This document shows, piece after piece, positions 19,378 to 27,951 of a stretch of DNA of 64,000 bases. The stretch's first letter is position 1. Each line of letters starts with the position of its first letter. Origin of the DNA: an uncultured Paenibacillaceae bacterium (GTDB lineage: Bacteria; Bacillota; Bacilli; Paenibacillales; K13); the NCBI GenBank assembly GCA_913056365.1, contig CAJXLT010000001.1:248001-312000 (forward strand). Direction: 5' to 3'. Both the position numbers and the translations under genes were made by a program. The notes beneath the pieces were generated by a model that saw only the letters and a list, made by a program, of their open reading frames with translations, had not been told where the DNA came from and ran no database searches.

Positions 19378-20079
19378 ATGGGGTTGAACATGGATACGCA
19401 TGCGGTTGGCTGGCTGAACGACGCGATCATAGCTGAATGGCAGGAACAATACGGGATTACGGGCTTGCACATGCAAGCAGTAGAGGAGCCGGTTCCAGCC
19501 GTGCGAGGCTTTGTACGATCGCCGTTCAATCCACTGATCTACCATAGTGTGAAGCAGGCAGCTGCAGGTACAGCTATCGCCAGTGAGCTGGCTCCTGACC
19601 GGAAAGGGATCCTGCTCGGAAGCTTGTTCGTCGATGCGGTTACGGAGGAGGAGACATGGAAGGATCTATTGCAGGGCAAGAAGCTGAGTCCGATCATGTT
19701 CCCTCAATCGGTACCTAGCGCGGTGATCGGCTACTTGGCCAAGGAACTGGACATTCATGGACCGATGAGTTGTATGGGTGCGAGCCGCGATGGTCTTGCG
19801 ATCTTGCTCCAGCAAGCCATTGATTGGTTGGAAGACGATGAGGCTGATGCCGTGCAGGTCGTCTGCTGTGATGTGCCGTCGATTCGCGCCGAGCTGTGGG
19901 CTCGGCAATTTGCGAACCGGTCTTTCGGCGGCGGCGCAGTGAGCTTCGTCATCGAACGTCGCAGCTGGGCAACGAAGCAAGGACGCGATAGTCGCTTGTC
20001 CATTGCCGAATTGCTGGAGCTAGGTAGGGAATCTGCTCACGGTCGCTTCCATGGCATGGCCTTCGGGCTTGAGGAGTAA
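19378..20079 (+). CDS. Ketosynthase-like chain-length-factor partner (catalytic Cys absent)
   Basis: The 233-residue protein resembles the beta-ketoacyl synthase N-terminal-like family found as a partner subunit in aryl-polyene clusters. The stretch ending MFPQSVPSAVIGYLAKE and then ASRDGLAILLQQAIDWL aligns with the nucleophile elbow of ketosynthases. The catalytic cysteine position appears to be S136 (ASRDGL against ACASGL); the nearby C132 is four residues off. The C-terminal half that carries both histidines is missing. It therefore should not catalyse condensation alone but shape the chain-length pocket of the preceding enzyme. ATG 19378 follows GACAGGAGGGCAG. Confidence 0.75.
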   Translation: MGLNMDTHAVGWLNDAIIAEWQEQYGITGLHMQAVEEPVPAVRGFVRSPFNPLIYHSVKQAAAGTAIASELAPDRKGILLGSLFVDAVTEEETWKDLLQGKKLSPIMFPQSVPSAVIGYLAKELDIHGPMSCMGASRDGLAILLQQAIDWLEDDEADAVQVVCCDVPSIRAELWARQFANRSFGGGAVSFVIERRSWATKQGRDSRLSIAELLELGRESAHGRFHGMAFGLEE

Positions 20080-20098
20080 GAAGGAGGGAGGGGGTACG

Positions 20099-21517
20099 AT
20101 GTGGATACATCCGAAGCGTAATGCGGATATTGCGCTGCAGACTGAGAACTATTGCTTGACCTATGAGACGCTGCATGAGCAGATCGGACATAAGTTGTAC
20201 TTGTTGAACAGCAATGCCTTGAACGGCTTGCGCGTTGCGCTTGATCTGCCGGAATCGTTCACGCTCATCCAATGGACTGGGGCAAATTGGCTCGCGGGCA
20301 ATACCGTGTTGATATTGGATCAACGCTTGAAGCCGGCAGAGAAGGAATGGCGGTTGCGTGATTTCTCACCAGATATCGTAATCAGCTGCTTGGAGCAGCC
20401 ATCGGGTACGATGCAGACGTTCCAAGCGGAGGTTCCGGTAATTGTAGAGGATTATAATATTGAACGGCGATACCGCAGTGAGCAGCAAGCAACAATCGAG
20501 TCCGAGCAAGCGATGCTCGTACTCTACAGCTCTGGCTCCACCGGAATGGCGAAGCAGATCTGCCGAACGCGCTCCTCGTTGGAGCAAGAATTGACGCAAT
20601 ACGCGAAGGAGCCGCTATCGCCTGATGAGCATAGCGCTGTGCTGTGCATGGCTTCAGTGACGCACGCTTATGGGCTGCTGTCAGCCTGCTTCCATACGCT
20701 GCATGTCGGGGGAACTGTACACGTTCCTGCGCTGGTGAAGCCGGCAGAGCTTGTGCGGATCGTCGAGCAGCACCAAATCACACATATGTATGGCGTGCTG
20801 TTCCACTATCAATTGCTAGAGGGAAGCTTGAAGAAGCTTGCCGATACAGGCTGCAAGCCGATCTGTCTGTCTTCGGGAGGATCGCTTCCGGTAGCGCTGA
20901 TCGAGCGATACAAGGAGGCGGGCTTGTCGCTAGGCAATCAGTACGGCATGAGTGAGCTGGGATATATTGCTGTAGACTTCACAGGCGCCAAGCCGGGTTA
21001 TGCGGGGCCGGTAGCCAGCCATCACCGGTGGAGTTTAGATGAGACAGGTCAATTGGTGATAACGTTGGACCAAAGCCCCTATTCCGCAACACAGCAAAAT
21101 TGGCAGCCTGCACCAAGTGGCGGGAAGCTGCTGACGCAGGATATTGCCGTGATGAATGAGCATGGGCATATTTCGATCCAAGGACGTGTCAATCGACAGG
21201 TCAGTGTTGGCGGGCTAAAGGTCGATCTTGATGAGGTGGAGCAGAAGCTTGCGACCCATCCACATCTGGAAGGCTGTTGCGTGGTCGGCATGGATCATCC
21301 TGTATACGGAACGATGATAGAGGCGTTCATTGTCTGGAATGACAACGGAGAGTTGCCGTTTGCCGAATTGAAGTCGTGGCTGCGGATCGAGCTGGCAGAT
21401 TACAAAATCCCAAGAGGCTTCCGAGCTGTCGAGGAAATCCCCGTATCAGCAACAGGCAAAGTGTTGCGAGGTGAGCTGATAAAGGAGAGTTGGCATGGAT
21501 ATCAAACAACAGGTTAA
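20099..21517 (+). CDS. Acyl/aryl AMP ligase 1 (ANL superfamily)
   Basis: The 472-residue adenylating enzyme shows the P-loop-like motif LYSSGSTGMAKQI, the A5 region NQYGMSELGYIA, the hinge GRVNRQVSVGGLKVDLDEVE and the C-terminal catalytic lysine in VSATGKVLRGEL. It would activate a carboxylic acid as the acyl-adenylate and load it onto a carrier protein. The ACP gene that overlaps its 3' end by 23 bases is the obvious acceptor. Its substrate cannot be read from sequence. It is distinct from the AsbC-like ligase at 24244, so the cluster can activate two acids. ATG 20099 is preceded by AAGGAGGGAGG. Confidence 0.88.
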   Translation: MWIHPKRNADIALQTENYCLTYETLHEQIGHKLYLLNSNALNGLRVALDLPESFTLIQWTGANWLAGNTVLILDQRLKPAEKEWRLRDFSPDIVISCLEQPSGTMQTFQAEVPVIVEDYNIERRYRSEQQATIESEQAMLVLYSSGSTGMAKQICRTRSSLEQELTQYAKEPLSPDEHSAVLCMASVTHAYGLLSACFHTLHVGGTVHVPALVKPAELVRIVEQHQITHMYGVLFHYQLLEGSLKKLADTGCKPICLSSGGSLPVALIERYKEAGLSLGNQYGMSELGYIAVDFTGAKPGYAGPVASHHRWSLDETGQLVITLDQSPYSATQQNWQPAPSGGKLLTQDIAVMNEHGHISIQGRVNRQVSVGGLKVDLDEVEQKLATHPHLEGCCVVGMDHPVYGTMIEAFIVWNDNGELPFAELKSWLRIELADYKIPRGFRAVEEIPVSATGKVLRGELIKESWHGYQTTG

Positions 21518-21740
21518 GCAAATGGTCAAGGAGTCGCAATTGTTCGCTGATATGGAACAAGAGCCATTGGAAGACGAGGAGCTTCATTGGGATTCGATGT
21601 CGCTAATCTGGTTCATTTCCAGGCTGGAGACGACCTTCAGCATCGAGCTGGATTACCGCACAATCGACCTCGAACACTTCCGAACACCGCGTGCCATTGT
21701 ATTGCTTGTTGAGCATGTATGCAAAGGAGCACCGTTATGA
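21495..21740 (+). CDS. Acyl carrier protein 2
   Basis: The 81-residue carrier protein has the phosphopantetheine serine S34 in LHWDSMSLIWFI. It overlaps the preceding ligase by 23 bases and the AsbF-like gene by four, so the three are translated as a coupled block. It is probably the private acceptor of ligase 1. Confidence 0.85.
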   Translation: MDIKQQVKQMVKESQLFADMEQEPLEDEELHWDSMSLIWFISRLETTFSIELDYRTIDLEHFRTPRAIVLLVEHVCKGAPL

Positions 21741-22579
21741 AATGGACAATGACAACAGCCACTTATCGCTTTCATCTGTATGCTTTCGATGAGCTTGCGT
21801 CTATTGCCAAGCGCAGTGGATTCGAGGCGATCGAGCTGTGGGAGCCGCATCTTCTGCGACATCGGCAACAGATTGCCCGTTACCAGTACGCGGACAATGA
21901 CATCCCGATCCTTGTACTGAGCGGTTATCTGGATGCTACCGACGCCTCGCTATCAGCAACAGCTTGGCGGAAGGCGTTGAAGGAGAAGCTGTTGAGCTGT
22001 CAAGCGCTTTCCATCCCGTGCCTCCGCTTGTTTACAGGCAATTTGTCCAGTGAAGCGGCGCAGGAGTCGGACTGGTTCCGATTCATCGAACGGTTGAACT
22101 GGGCCCAAGAGCTTGCAGAACAGATGAAGGTAGATGTCGTATTCGAGACACATCCGGGGACGCTGCTCGATCAGGAAGCTGCAGTCGAACGGTTTCTTAC
22201 TATTATCGAGCACGAGCAATGGACGAGAATCGGCTTGAACTTCGACGCGTTCCATGTGTGGGAGTTTGACGCCAATCCTGCCTCATGCTTACGAAGATGG
22301 TATCCGCATGTCAGGCATGTGCATCTGAAGAGCGCGCGCGTTCGAACGAAGCAGTTTGCATTTCACAATGTGTATCATCCAGCGGGTCAGTTCGATGACT
22401 TGTGCCCGTTAGACGAAGGGGTCTATGATATCGAGCCACTGCTGCGCCATTTGCAGCAACAACAGTATTCTGGCGGCCTGACACTCGAATGGTTCGGACT
22501 GCCCGCCGAACAGCAATTCCGAGCCGAAATTACGCGCATGCAGCATTATACTTCCCAGACTAGGGAATTGTTCGCATGA
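21737..22579 (+). CDS. asbF-like: 3-Dehydroshikimate dehydratase, AsbF-like (TIM barrel)
   Basis: The 280-residue protein, the same length as petrobactin AsbF, follows it along its whole length from memory of that family: an N-terminal FEAIELWEPH, ETHPGTL at ~137, LNFDAFHVWE at ~168, HVRHVHLKSA at ~191 and LEWFG at ~250. Likely metal ligands are E137, D170, H196 and E251, with H139 as the general base. AsbF converts 3-dehydroshikimate to 3,4-dihydroxybenzoate. The AsbC-like ligase and AsbD-like carrier downstream make the same role likely here. It belongs structurally to the sugar-phosphate isomerase/AP-endonuclease-2 superfamily, so a sugar isomerase is the alternative. ATG 21737 is chosen over 21719 after AAAGGAG. 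Confidence 0.82.
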   Translation: MKWTMTTATYRFHLYAFDELASIAKRSGFEAIELWEPHLLRHRQQIARYQYADNDIPILVLSGYLDATDASLSATAWRKALKEKLLSCQALSIPCLRLFTGNLSSEAAQESDWFRFIERLNWAQELAEQMKVDVVFETHPGTLLDQEAAVERFLTIIEHEQWTRIGLNFDAFHVWEFDANPASCLRRWYPHVRHVHLKSARVRTKQFAFHNVYHPAGQFDDLCPLDEGVYDIEPLLRHLQQQQYSGGLTLEWFGLPAEQQFRAEITRMQHYTSQTRELFA

Positions 22580-23055
22580 GGGAGATCGAAGCGGTATTGC
22601 CGCACCGCTATCCGTTCCTGTTCATTGATCGGATAGAGGAAGTGGAGGCGGGCAAGTGGGCAAGAGGAATCAAGAATGTGACGCGAAATGAGTGGTTTTT
22701 CACAGGACACTTCCCGGATGAGCCGATTATGCCCGGTGTTCTAATTGTTGAAGCCTTGGCGCAATTGTCCGCATTCGCCGTCAACAGCTCACGTTCATCG
22801 GGCGGGAAGGGTATGATTGCATCGATCAGGGGGATCAAGTTCATGGCTCCGGTCGTTCCAGGCGATCAGTTAATGCTAGTTTTTGAGATTACGTCCCGCA
22901 AAGGACCGTTCATGAAGGGCAAGGGAGAGGCATCGGTGGACGGAAAGACGGTTGCGTTAGTTGAAGAAATTGTAATTGTGGCACGAACGCCAAATCGGGA
23001 CAAGCAGGAGGATGGTGACAATGAGGGTACTGCTCGTTACGAGCAATTGGACTGA
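22576..23055 (+). CDS. 3-Hydroxyacyl-ACP dehydratase, FabZ-like
   Basis: The 159-residue hot-dog protein has the FabZ pattern: PHRYPFLFIDR with the active-site histidine, and GHFPDEPIMPGVLIVEALAQ with the acidic partner. FabZ dehydrates 3-hydroxyacyl-ACP to trans-2-enoyl-ACP. In a cluster without an enoyl reductase this would give conjugated double bonds. It overlaps the AsbF-like gene by four bases. A ketoreductase to make its substrate is not encoded here and would need to be the housekeeping FabG. Confidence 0.9.
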   Translation: MREIEAVLPHRYPFLFIDRIEEVEAGKWARGIKNVTRNEWFFTGHFPDEPIMPGVLIVEALAQLSAFAVNSSRSSGGKGMIASIRGIKFMAPVVPGDQLMLVFEITSRKGPFMKGKGEASVDGKTVALVEEIVIVARTPNRDKQEDGDNEGTARYEQLD

Positions 23056-24250
23056 GACGCTAGGTCATGCCGTCCGCGCTATCGCTGTCGCGCAACGTCT
23101 GATTGAGGAAGGGCACGAGGTAGGGTTTCTTGGCTTCCCCTCTTACGAGGAGCTGCTGCCGCAAGGCGTGCAATTCTTCCCCTGTGAATCGCTTCCTCCA
23201 GGGTATGATCGCGATATATTCTTCGGCAATCATACGTATGAAGACGTGGTGTACGTTGCTGGACATACGAAGGATTCGCATATCATTAGTACGGTGGAGA
23301 GGGAACGGGAAGTGATTCGCAGCTTTCAGCCGGACATGATCTTCAATGATGAGCAATTTACTATCGGTATTTCGGCCCGTCTGGAGCACATTCCGGTTAC
23401 CGCGCTAGTTACATGGCCGCTTCATCCTGAATTTAACCGTGACATGGAGCAGAGGCTGCCTGAGCGCCGGGCCATATTGATGCGGTCTCGCAATTGCTGG
23501 AATCGCATATTGCGCAAGTACGGATTGGCACCCATCGCACACTTGAGCGAGCTGCTGTATGCGAGCGATTGCCTCATTACGCCAACCATCCCGATGCTGG
23601 AGCCGGAATTGAAGGGGCTCTCGTCTCAGGTGCATTATGTAGGACCGCTCGAGCCAGCAGGTCTGTTCGATTCGGAGCCGGAATGGCTCGCAGACGATAA
23701 GGACGATAGGCCGCTAATCTTTATTTACTTATCCTCACTTCAATTGCCCGATGGTGTCAATACAGAGGAAAGCTTCGCGAAGCTTTATGAAGCTTTCGAT
23801 GGTCAAGGGTATCGGGTTGTGATGGCCTTGGGGAAATTCAATACGATAGGGAGCAATCTACCCACACGTTCAGCAGACGGAAGCATTCGGGTAGAGACGT
23901 TCGTTCCGGGACCAGCCCTTATGAAGCGGGCAGCGCTAGCTATATACCCGGCAACACATAGCATGATGCTGTCAGCAGCAAGGCATCGGGTTCCGAGTCT
24001 GCTGCTGCCGGATATGTTCGAGCGCCAGTACAATGCGCGTTGCATGGAGCGTGCCGGGTTGGGCAGCAGCCTTCCGTTAATGAATATGACTCCAGCAAGC
24101 ATCCTCACGGCTTGTGAAGCGACGCGGAGGCTCGGCAATCTTCCAGCAGCCAAGGCCTTGCAGGAGGAGCTTGCACGCATGGATGGTCCCGGACAGATCG
24201 TCAGGCTAATGGAAGCACAACTTCAGGCAAGCGAGGAAATGTCATGTTAG
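23021..24250 (+). CDS. GT1-family glycosyltransferase (UGT/macrolide type)
   Basis: The 409-residue GT-B protein begins MRVLLVTSNWTETLGHAVRA, the acceptor-domain start of antibiotic GT1 enzymes. It has a C-terminal donor domain with the segment FVPGPALMKRAALAIYPATHS and then LLLPDMFERQYNARCMERAG, positions where GT1 enzymes bind the nucleotide sugar. Such enzymes glycosylate small lipophilic acceptors, which suits an aryl or phenolic aglycone. The start at 23021 is supported by AGGAGG (23007-23012); the frame opens earlier inside the dehydratase gene. Its stop overlaps the next gene. Confidence 0.8.
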   Translation: MRVLLVTSNWTETLGHAVRAIAVAQRLIEEGHEVGFLGFPSYEELLPQGVQFFPCESLPPGYDRDIFFGNHTYEDVVYVAGHTKDSHIISTVEREREVIRSFQPDMIFNDEQFTIGISARLEHIPVTALVTWPLHPEFNRDMEQRLPERRAILMRSRNCWNRILRKYGLAPIAHLSELLYASDCLITPTIPMLEPELKGLSSQVHYVGPLEPAGLFDSEPEWLADDKDDRPLIFIYLSSLQLPDGVNTEESFAKLYEAFDGQGYRVVMALGKFNTIGSNLPTRSADGSIRVETFVPGPALMKRAALAIYPATHSMMLSAARHRVPSLLLPDMFERQYNARCMERAGLGSSLPLMNMTPASILTACEATRRLGNLPAAKALQEELARMDGPGQIVRLMEAQLQASEEMSC

Positions 24251-25488
24251 CGGTCGACAAGAGTCGGTACAGCTGGTCGGACATGCGGCGATTAGGTGAG
24301 CTGCAGCTTGCTAACCAAGCGGAATTGCAGCATCCAGCGGAACTATGTATCGCACTCTGTATCGAGCATCCGTTCGAGCTGGTGAGCTTGGTACTCCAAT
24401 TGCAAGAAGAAGGCGGCACTGTCCTGCTGCTGCCTCAGCACACACCGTTAGTAACGGCGAAGCAACGGGCCATTCAGGCGGGCTGTCGCGCGCTCATCTA
24501 CGGTCGTGCTGACAACCTGATTATATTAGAGAGCGACGCTTGTGAAGCGAGGGAATCGGGTATGTTGCAGTACAGCTCCGGCACGACTGGCGAGCCGAAG
24601 CTGATTCATCGGTCATGGACCGATATCGAACTGGAGATTGCTGCTTACAACGAACGTCTGGCAGCAGAACCGGGGGAACAGCCGATAATCTGGGTGCCCG
24701 TAACGCACTCATTCGGCTTGATTGCAGGTGTGCTGGCTTCACTGCGCAGAGGAGCAGAACCGATCGTACTGACGGAGAAGAATCCCCGCTTCTGGCACAA
24801 GATGCTGAAGGAGCATCCCCGCTCCATTGTGTATGCAGTACCGTTCCTGCTTCACTTGTACTTGTCATTCAAGCTTCCGACCAAGTTTCACCGGGTAGTC
24901 AGCTCCGGCTCTTCACTTACGGATTCGCTGCTTGAACAGATAAGGGAGTTAGCTGGCGAAGTGATCCAGCAGTATGGCTGCACAGAGTTAGGCTGTATAT
25001 CCTTATCCAGACATCCACAAGCTTCGACAGATGTAGGGAAGCCGCTGTCGCATATGCGCTTGGCGGAGCCAGGAACGAAGGAGCAACCGGAGGAATGGAT
25101 CGTCACCTACGGAAGTCGGGAGACAGCGACGCACGATCTAGGTTACCGCGATGAGCAGGGGCGCTTGCATCTACTCGGACGGACAGACGATCTGATTAAT
25201 GTATCTGGACAGAAGGTCATTCCACTCGAGGTGGAGCAGGTTCTGCTCCAGCATGCTCAGGTGGCAGAAGCAGTTGTGTGCCGCTCCCCACACAAGGTAT
25301 GGGGCGAGGCGGTGAAGGCATGGATCGTACCGCGTGACCATGCAGACGAGGACGAGCTTAGGCAGTGGTGCGTGGATCGCCTGCCCCCGTATAAGGTGCC
25401 GAGCTTTATTGAGCAGGTGACGACGCTGCCGCGGAATGCAAATGGAAAAATCGACAGAAGGCAATTGGAACGTGCGTTCACAACATAA
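24244..25488 (+). CDS. asbC-like: 3,4-Dihydroxybenzoate-AMP ligase, AsbC-like
   Basis: The 414-residue ligase is close in length to petrobactin AsbC and matches what is known of it in several places: YSSGTTGEPKLI, PVTHSFGLIAGVLASLRRG, SIVYAVPFLLHL, QQYGCTELGCIS, GRTDDLINVSGQKVIPLEVE and a final NANGKIDRR with the catalytic lysine. AsbC adenylates 3,4-dihydroxybenzoate and loads it on AsbD. An AsbF-like enzyme upstream and an AsbD-like carrier 74 bases downstream support that substrate. It lacks the long N-terminal part of standard acyl-CoA synthetases (~550 residues), as AsbC does. The seven-base overlap with the glycosyltransferase gene indicates coupling. Confidence 0.82.
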   Translation: MLAVDKSRYSWSDMRRLGELQLANQAELQHPAELCIALCIEHPFELVSLVLQLQEEGGTVLLLPQHTPLVTAKQRAIQAGCRALIYGRADNLIILESDACEARESGMLQYSSGTTGEPKLIHRSWTDIELEIAAYNERLAAEPGEQPIIWVPVTHSFGLIAGVLASLRRGAEPIVLTEKNPRFWHKMLKEHPRSIVYAVPFLLHLYLSFKLPTKFHRVVSSGSSLTDSLLEQIRELAGEVIQQYGCTELGCISLSRHPQASTDVGKPLSHMRLAEPGTKEQPEEWIVTYGSRETATHDLGYRDEQGRLHLLGRTDDLINVSGQKVIPLEVEQVLLQHAQVAEAVVCRSPHKVWGEAVKAWIVPRDHADEDELRQWCVDRLPPYKVPSFIEQVTTLPRNANGKIDRRQLERAFTT

Positions 25489-25562
25489 ACGAACATAGGA
25501 CATGTCCCAAATGTGAAAGTTCATGTCTATCAAGTCATGTAGATACGAAAGGAGAGGCTAAT

Positions 25563-25826
25563 ATGGCAAGAGCAGAATTGATGAGCAAGCTGTGTGCATT
25601 GATCGAGGAAAATTTGGAGGTGAAGCTCCCGGAGGACGTGCAGGAGTCTAGTCGGATGTATCAGGATCTGCGCATTGATTCCATCATGGTGCTGCAACTG
25701 GTTGTGTATATCGAGGAAGAGTTCGATGTGCTCGTGCCAGAGGAAGATGTAGACCCAGCTGTATTCGAGACGCTTGGCTCCATGGTCACCTTTATTGAAC
25801 AATTGCAAGCCGAAAGCATTGCTTAG
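25563..25826 (+). CDS. asbD-like: Aryl carrier protein, AsbD-like (ACP 3)
   Basis: The 87-residue carrier protein has the phosphopantetheine serine S40 in LRIDSIMVLQLVVYIE. The surrounding QDLRIDSIMVLQL and VPEEDVDPAVFETLGSM resemble petrobactin AsbD more than fatty-acid ACP. It lies after the AsbC-like ligase with its own AAAGGAG site and is the expected acceptor of 3,4-dihydroxybenzoyl-AMP. Confidence 0.8.
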   Translation: MARAELMSKLCALIEENLEVKLPEDVQESSRMYQDLRIDSIMVLQLVVYIEEEFDVLVPEEDVDPAVFETLGSMVTFIEQLQAESIA

Positions 25827-25835
25827 GCGGGTCAG

Positions 25836-26867
25836 ATGATGAGTCGAATGGTAAAAATATCCGTCATCGGGTTTGGCCGCATAATGGAGCTAGTCCATCT
25901 GCCCTTGATCAAACGGGTAGATAATCTGGCGATCACTGGAATTTACGACGTTACACCTGAGCGGCTGGCGCTCGCTGAGAAGCGGAAGTTTCCAACTTAC
26001 TCCGAGCTGGATGCTATGTTGGCAAGCGATGCAGACGTTGTGCTAGTAGCCACTCCGCCTAGCTTGCACTATGCGCATGCGAAGCAAGCCTTGGAGGCTG
26101 GCAAGCATGTGCTCGTGGAGAAGCCGATCAGCTTGCACGCTCATGAAGCAGTAGCCTTGCGAGAGCTGTCGCAGCGAGTGGGCAAGAGCATCACTGTCTT
26201 CCACAACCGCCGCTATGACGCGGATTACCTTGCAGTCAAGAGCTGTTTGGAGAGCGGACGATTAGGGGAGGTCCAGTTCGTAGAACGCCGTCATCACATG
26301 TTCGGCTCTGGTGCCTCCTTTGCCGTGAAGTCATTCGATCCGAACTGGCGCAACAAGCCTGAGCTCGGCGGCGGTGCCCTGCTTGATTGGGGTGTGCATA
26401 TCGCCGATCAGCTTATGCAGCTACAACTTGGTGCGATTGCATCATTGCGTGCTTGTTCGCGCACATTGCCGTGGAAGCAAGGAGAGGTCGAGGATTACGT
26501 GCATGCCCAGCTGGGGCTTGCGAACGGGATTCAGCTCGTCATGGACATCAACTTTGCTTCTTATGCCGCCTCCCCGCTGTGGATTGTAGGCGGTTCGGAA
26601 GCAACGTTGGTCGTCTTATCCGAGCAGGAGGCATGGCTGCATCGAAGAGGCGTGGAGCCGGAGCGTTGGCCGCTGCCGTCCGTGTCGCGATTCGCTGCAC
26701 TGCCGATCTATCAAGGGCTAGTCGCTCATGTGACAGACGGATCGCCGCTGGAGATTGACGTGGAGCAGGCGATTGCGGTTATGGAGCTGCTGGATCAAAT
26801 ACGCGAATCAGACAAGAAGGAGGAGTCACATGCGAATCACCTTTTCCTCGCCACAGGCGGAATTTGA
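25836..26867 (+). CDS. Gfo/Idh/MocA-family oxidoreductase
   Basis: The 343-residue protein has an N-terminal NAD(P)-binding fold (ISVIGFGRIMELVHLP), with GFGRIM in place of the usual GxGxxG. The family's EKP motif (VLVEKPISLH) provides the catalytic lysine, and the C-terminal domain has GALLDWGVHIADQL with the conserved D and H. Family members oxidise or reduce sugar hydroxyls. Next to a DegT aminotransferase this commonly means production of a keto-sugar that is then aminated. The aminotransferase gene overlaps its end by 38 bases, which argues for sequential steps. The substrate is not deducible. Confidence 0.87.
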   Translation: MMSRMVKISVIGFGRIMELVHLPLIKRVDNLAITGIYDVTPERLALAEKRKFPTYSELDAMLASDADVVLVATPPSLHYAHAKQALEAGKHVLVEKPISLHAHEAVALRELSQRVGKSITVFHNRRYDADYLAVKSCLESGRLGEVQFVERRHHMFGSGASFAVKSFDPNWRNKPELGGGALLDWGVHIADQLMQLQLGAIASLRACSRTLPWKQGEVEDYVHAQLGLANGIQLVMDINFASYAASPLWIVGGSEATLVVLSEQEAWLHRRGVEPERWPLPSVSRFAALPIYQGLVAHVTDGSPLEIDVEQAIAVMELLDQIRESDKKEESHANHLFLATGGI

Positions 26868-27951
26868 ATGTATACAGGCAGCATGGCTGCAGCGGGTGGA
26901 GGAAACCGCGCGTCGCGGTGTGTTTGTCGGCGGAACCGAGGTCGCTCAATTTGAGGAGGCATTCGCCAATTACGCGCACGTTCCACATGCAATCGGTGTC
27001 GGGAATGGCACGGATGCTCTGTATTTGGCATTGAAGTCGCTTGGAATCGGACCGGGAGATGAAGTCATTACCGCTGCGAATACGTTCATCGCAACTGTCG
27101 AAGCGATTCATCACACAGGGGCCAAGCCGGTTCTGGTAGATTGCGATCCCGCTACTTACTTGCTCCAATTGGAGCAAGTGCGCGCCAGTTGCACACAGGC
27201 GACGAAAGCGATCATTCCCGTTCATCTGTACGGTCAGATGGTGGAGATGGACAAGCTTAATGCCTTAGCGGCGGAGCGGGGGATTGCAGTCATCGAAGAT
27301 AGTGCGCAAGCGGCGGGTGCCCGCTATCAAGGGAAGCCTGCCGGAAGCTGGGGCGAGCTTGGCTGCTTCAGCTTCTATCCAGACAAAAATTTGGGCGCTC
27401 TCGGCGATGGCGGAGCGGTAGTAACCGTATCCGATGAAAGGGCGGCAAGTCTTCGCAAGCTGAGGAATCACGGCGGGACTACACGTTACGAGCACGACCT
27501 GCCGGGGTTCAACAGTCGCCTGGATACGATTCAGGCGATGGCGCTTGCACTGAAGCTGGATTATCTCGACGAGTGGTCCCGGCATCGGCGGCAGGCGGCG
27601 AAATGGTACAGCGAGTACTTGCGTGACGCGGCATCTCTGCAATTGCCCGCGCAGCGGGATGAAGAGAGCCATGTGTACCATCTGTATGTCGTCCGCACTG
27701 AGGCTGCACAGCGTGACAAGCTCAAGAAGCACTTGCAGAAGCGCGGCATCCTGACAGCGATTCAGTATCCGACCCCTGTCCATCTTACACCGGCGTTCGC
27801 GCATCTGGGATATGGTCCCGGCGACTTCCCGGAAGCAGAACGTGCCGCAGGCGAAATACTCTCGCTTCCTATGCATATCGGCATGGGCGAAGAACAAGCG
27901 GCTTATGTGGCAGAGGCGGTCAAGGAGATCGCAGGCCGGGTACTCGCATGA
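26830..27951 (+). CDS. DegT/DnrJ/EryC1 PLP-dependent sugar aminotransferase
   Basis: The 373-residue protein has VGNGTDALYLALKSLGIG for phosphate binding, VIEDSAQAAGARYQGKPAG with the PLP-contacting Asp, and the Schiff-base lysine K186 in FYPDKNLGALGDGG. These enzymes transfer an amino group to keto-sugars during antibiotic and surface-glycan biosynthesis; a few act on cyclitols or amino-shikimate precursors. The start at 26830 follows AAGGAGGAG inside the oxidoreductase gene. The amine it makes is a plausible acceptor for the BtrH-like acyltransferases downstream. This last point is inference. Confidence 0.9.
   Translation: MRITFSSPQAEFECIQAAWLQRVEETARRGVFVGGTEVAQFEEAFANYAHVPHAIGVGNGTDALYLALKSLGIGPGDEVITAANTFIATVEAIHHTGAKPVLVDCDPATYLLQLEQVRASCTQATKAIIPVHLYGQMVEMDKLNALAAERGIAVIEDSAQAAGARYQGKPAGSWGELGCFSFYPDKNLGALGDGGAVVTVSDERAASLRKLRNHGGTTRYEHDLPGFNSRLDTIQAMALALKLDYLDEWSRHRRQAAKWYSEYLRDAASLQLPAQRDEESHVYHLYVVRTEAAQRDKLKKHLQKRGILTAIQYPTPVHLTPAFAHLGYGPGDFPEAERAAGEILSLPMHIGMGEEQAAYVAEAVKEIAGRVLA

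Noticed and set aside
27265-27897. 210-codon minus-strand frame opposite the aminotransferase
   Set aside because: Shadow of a well-supported gene; no ribosome binding site or domain.
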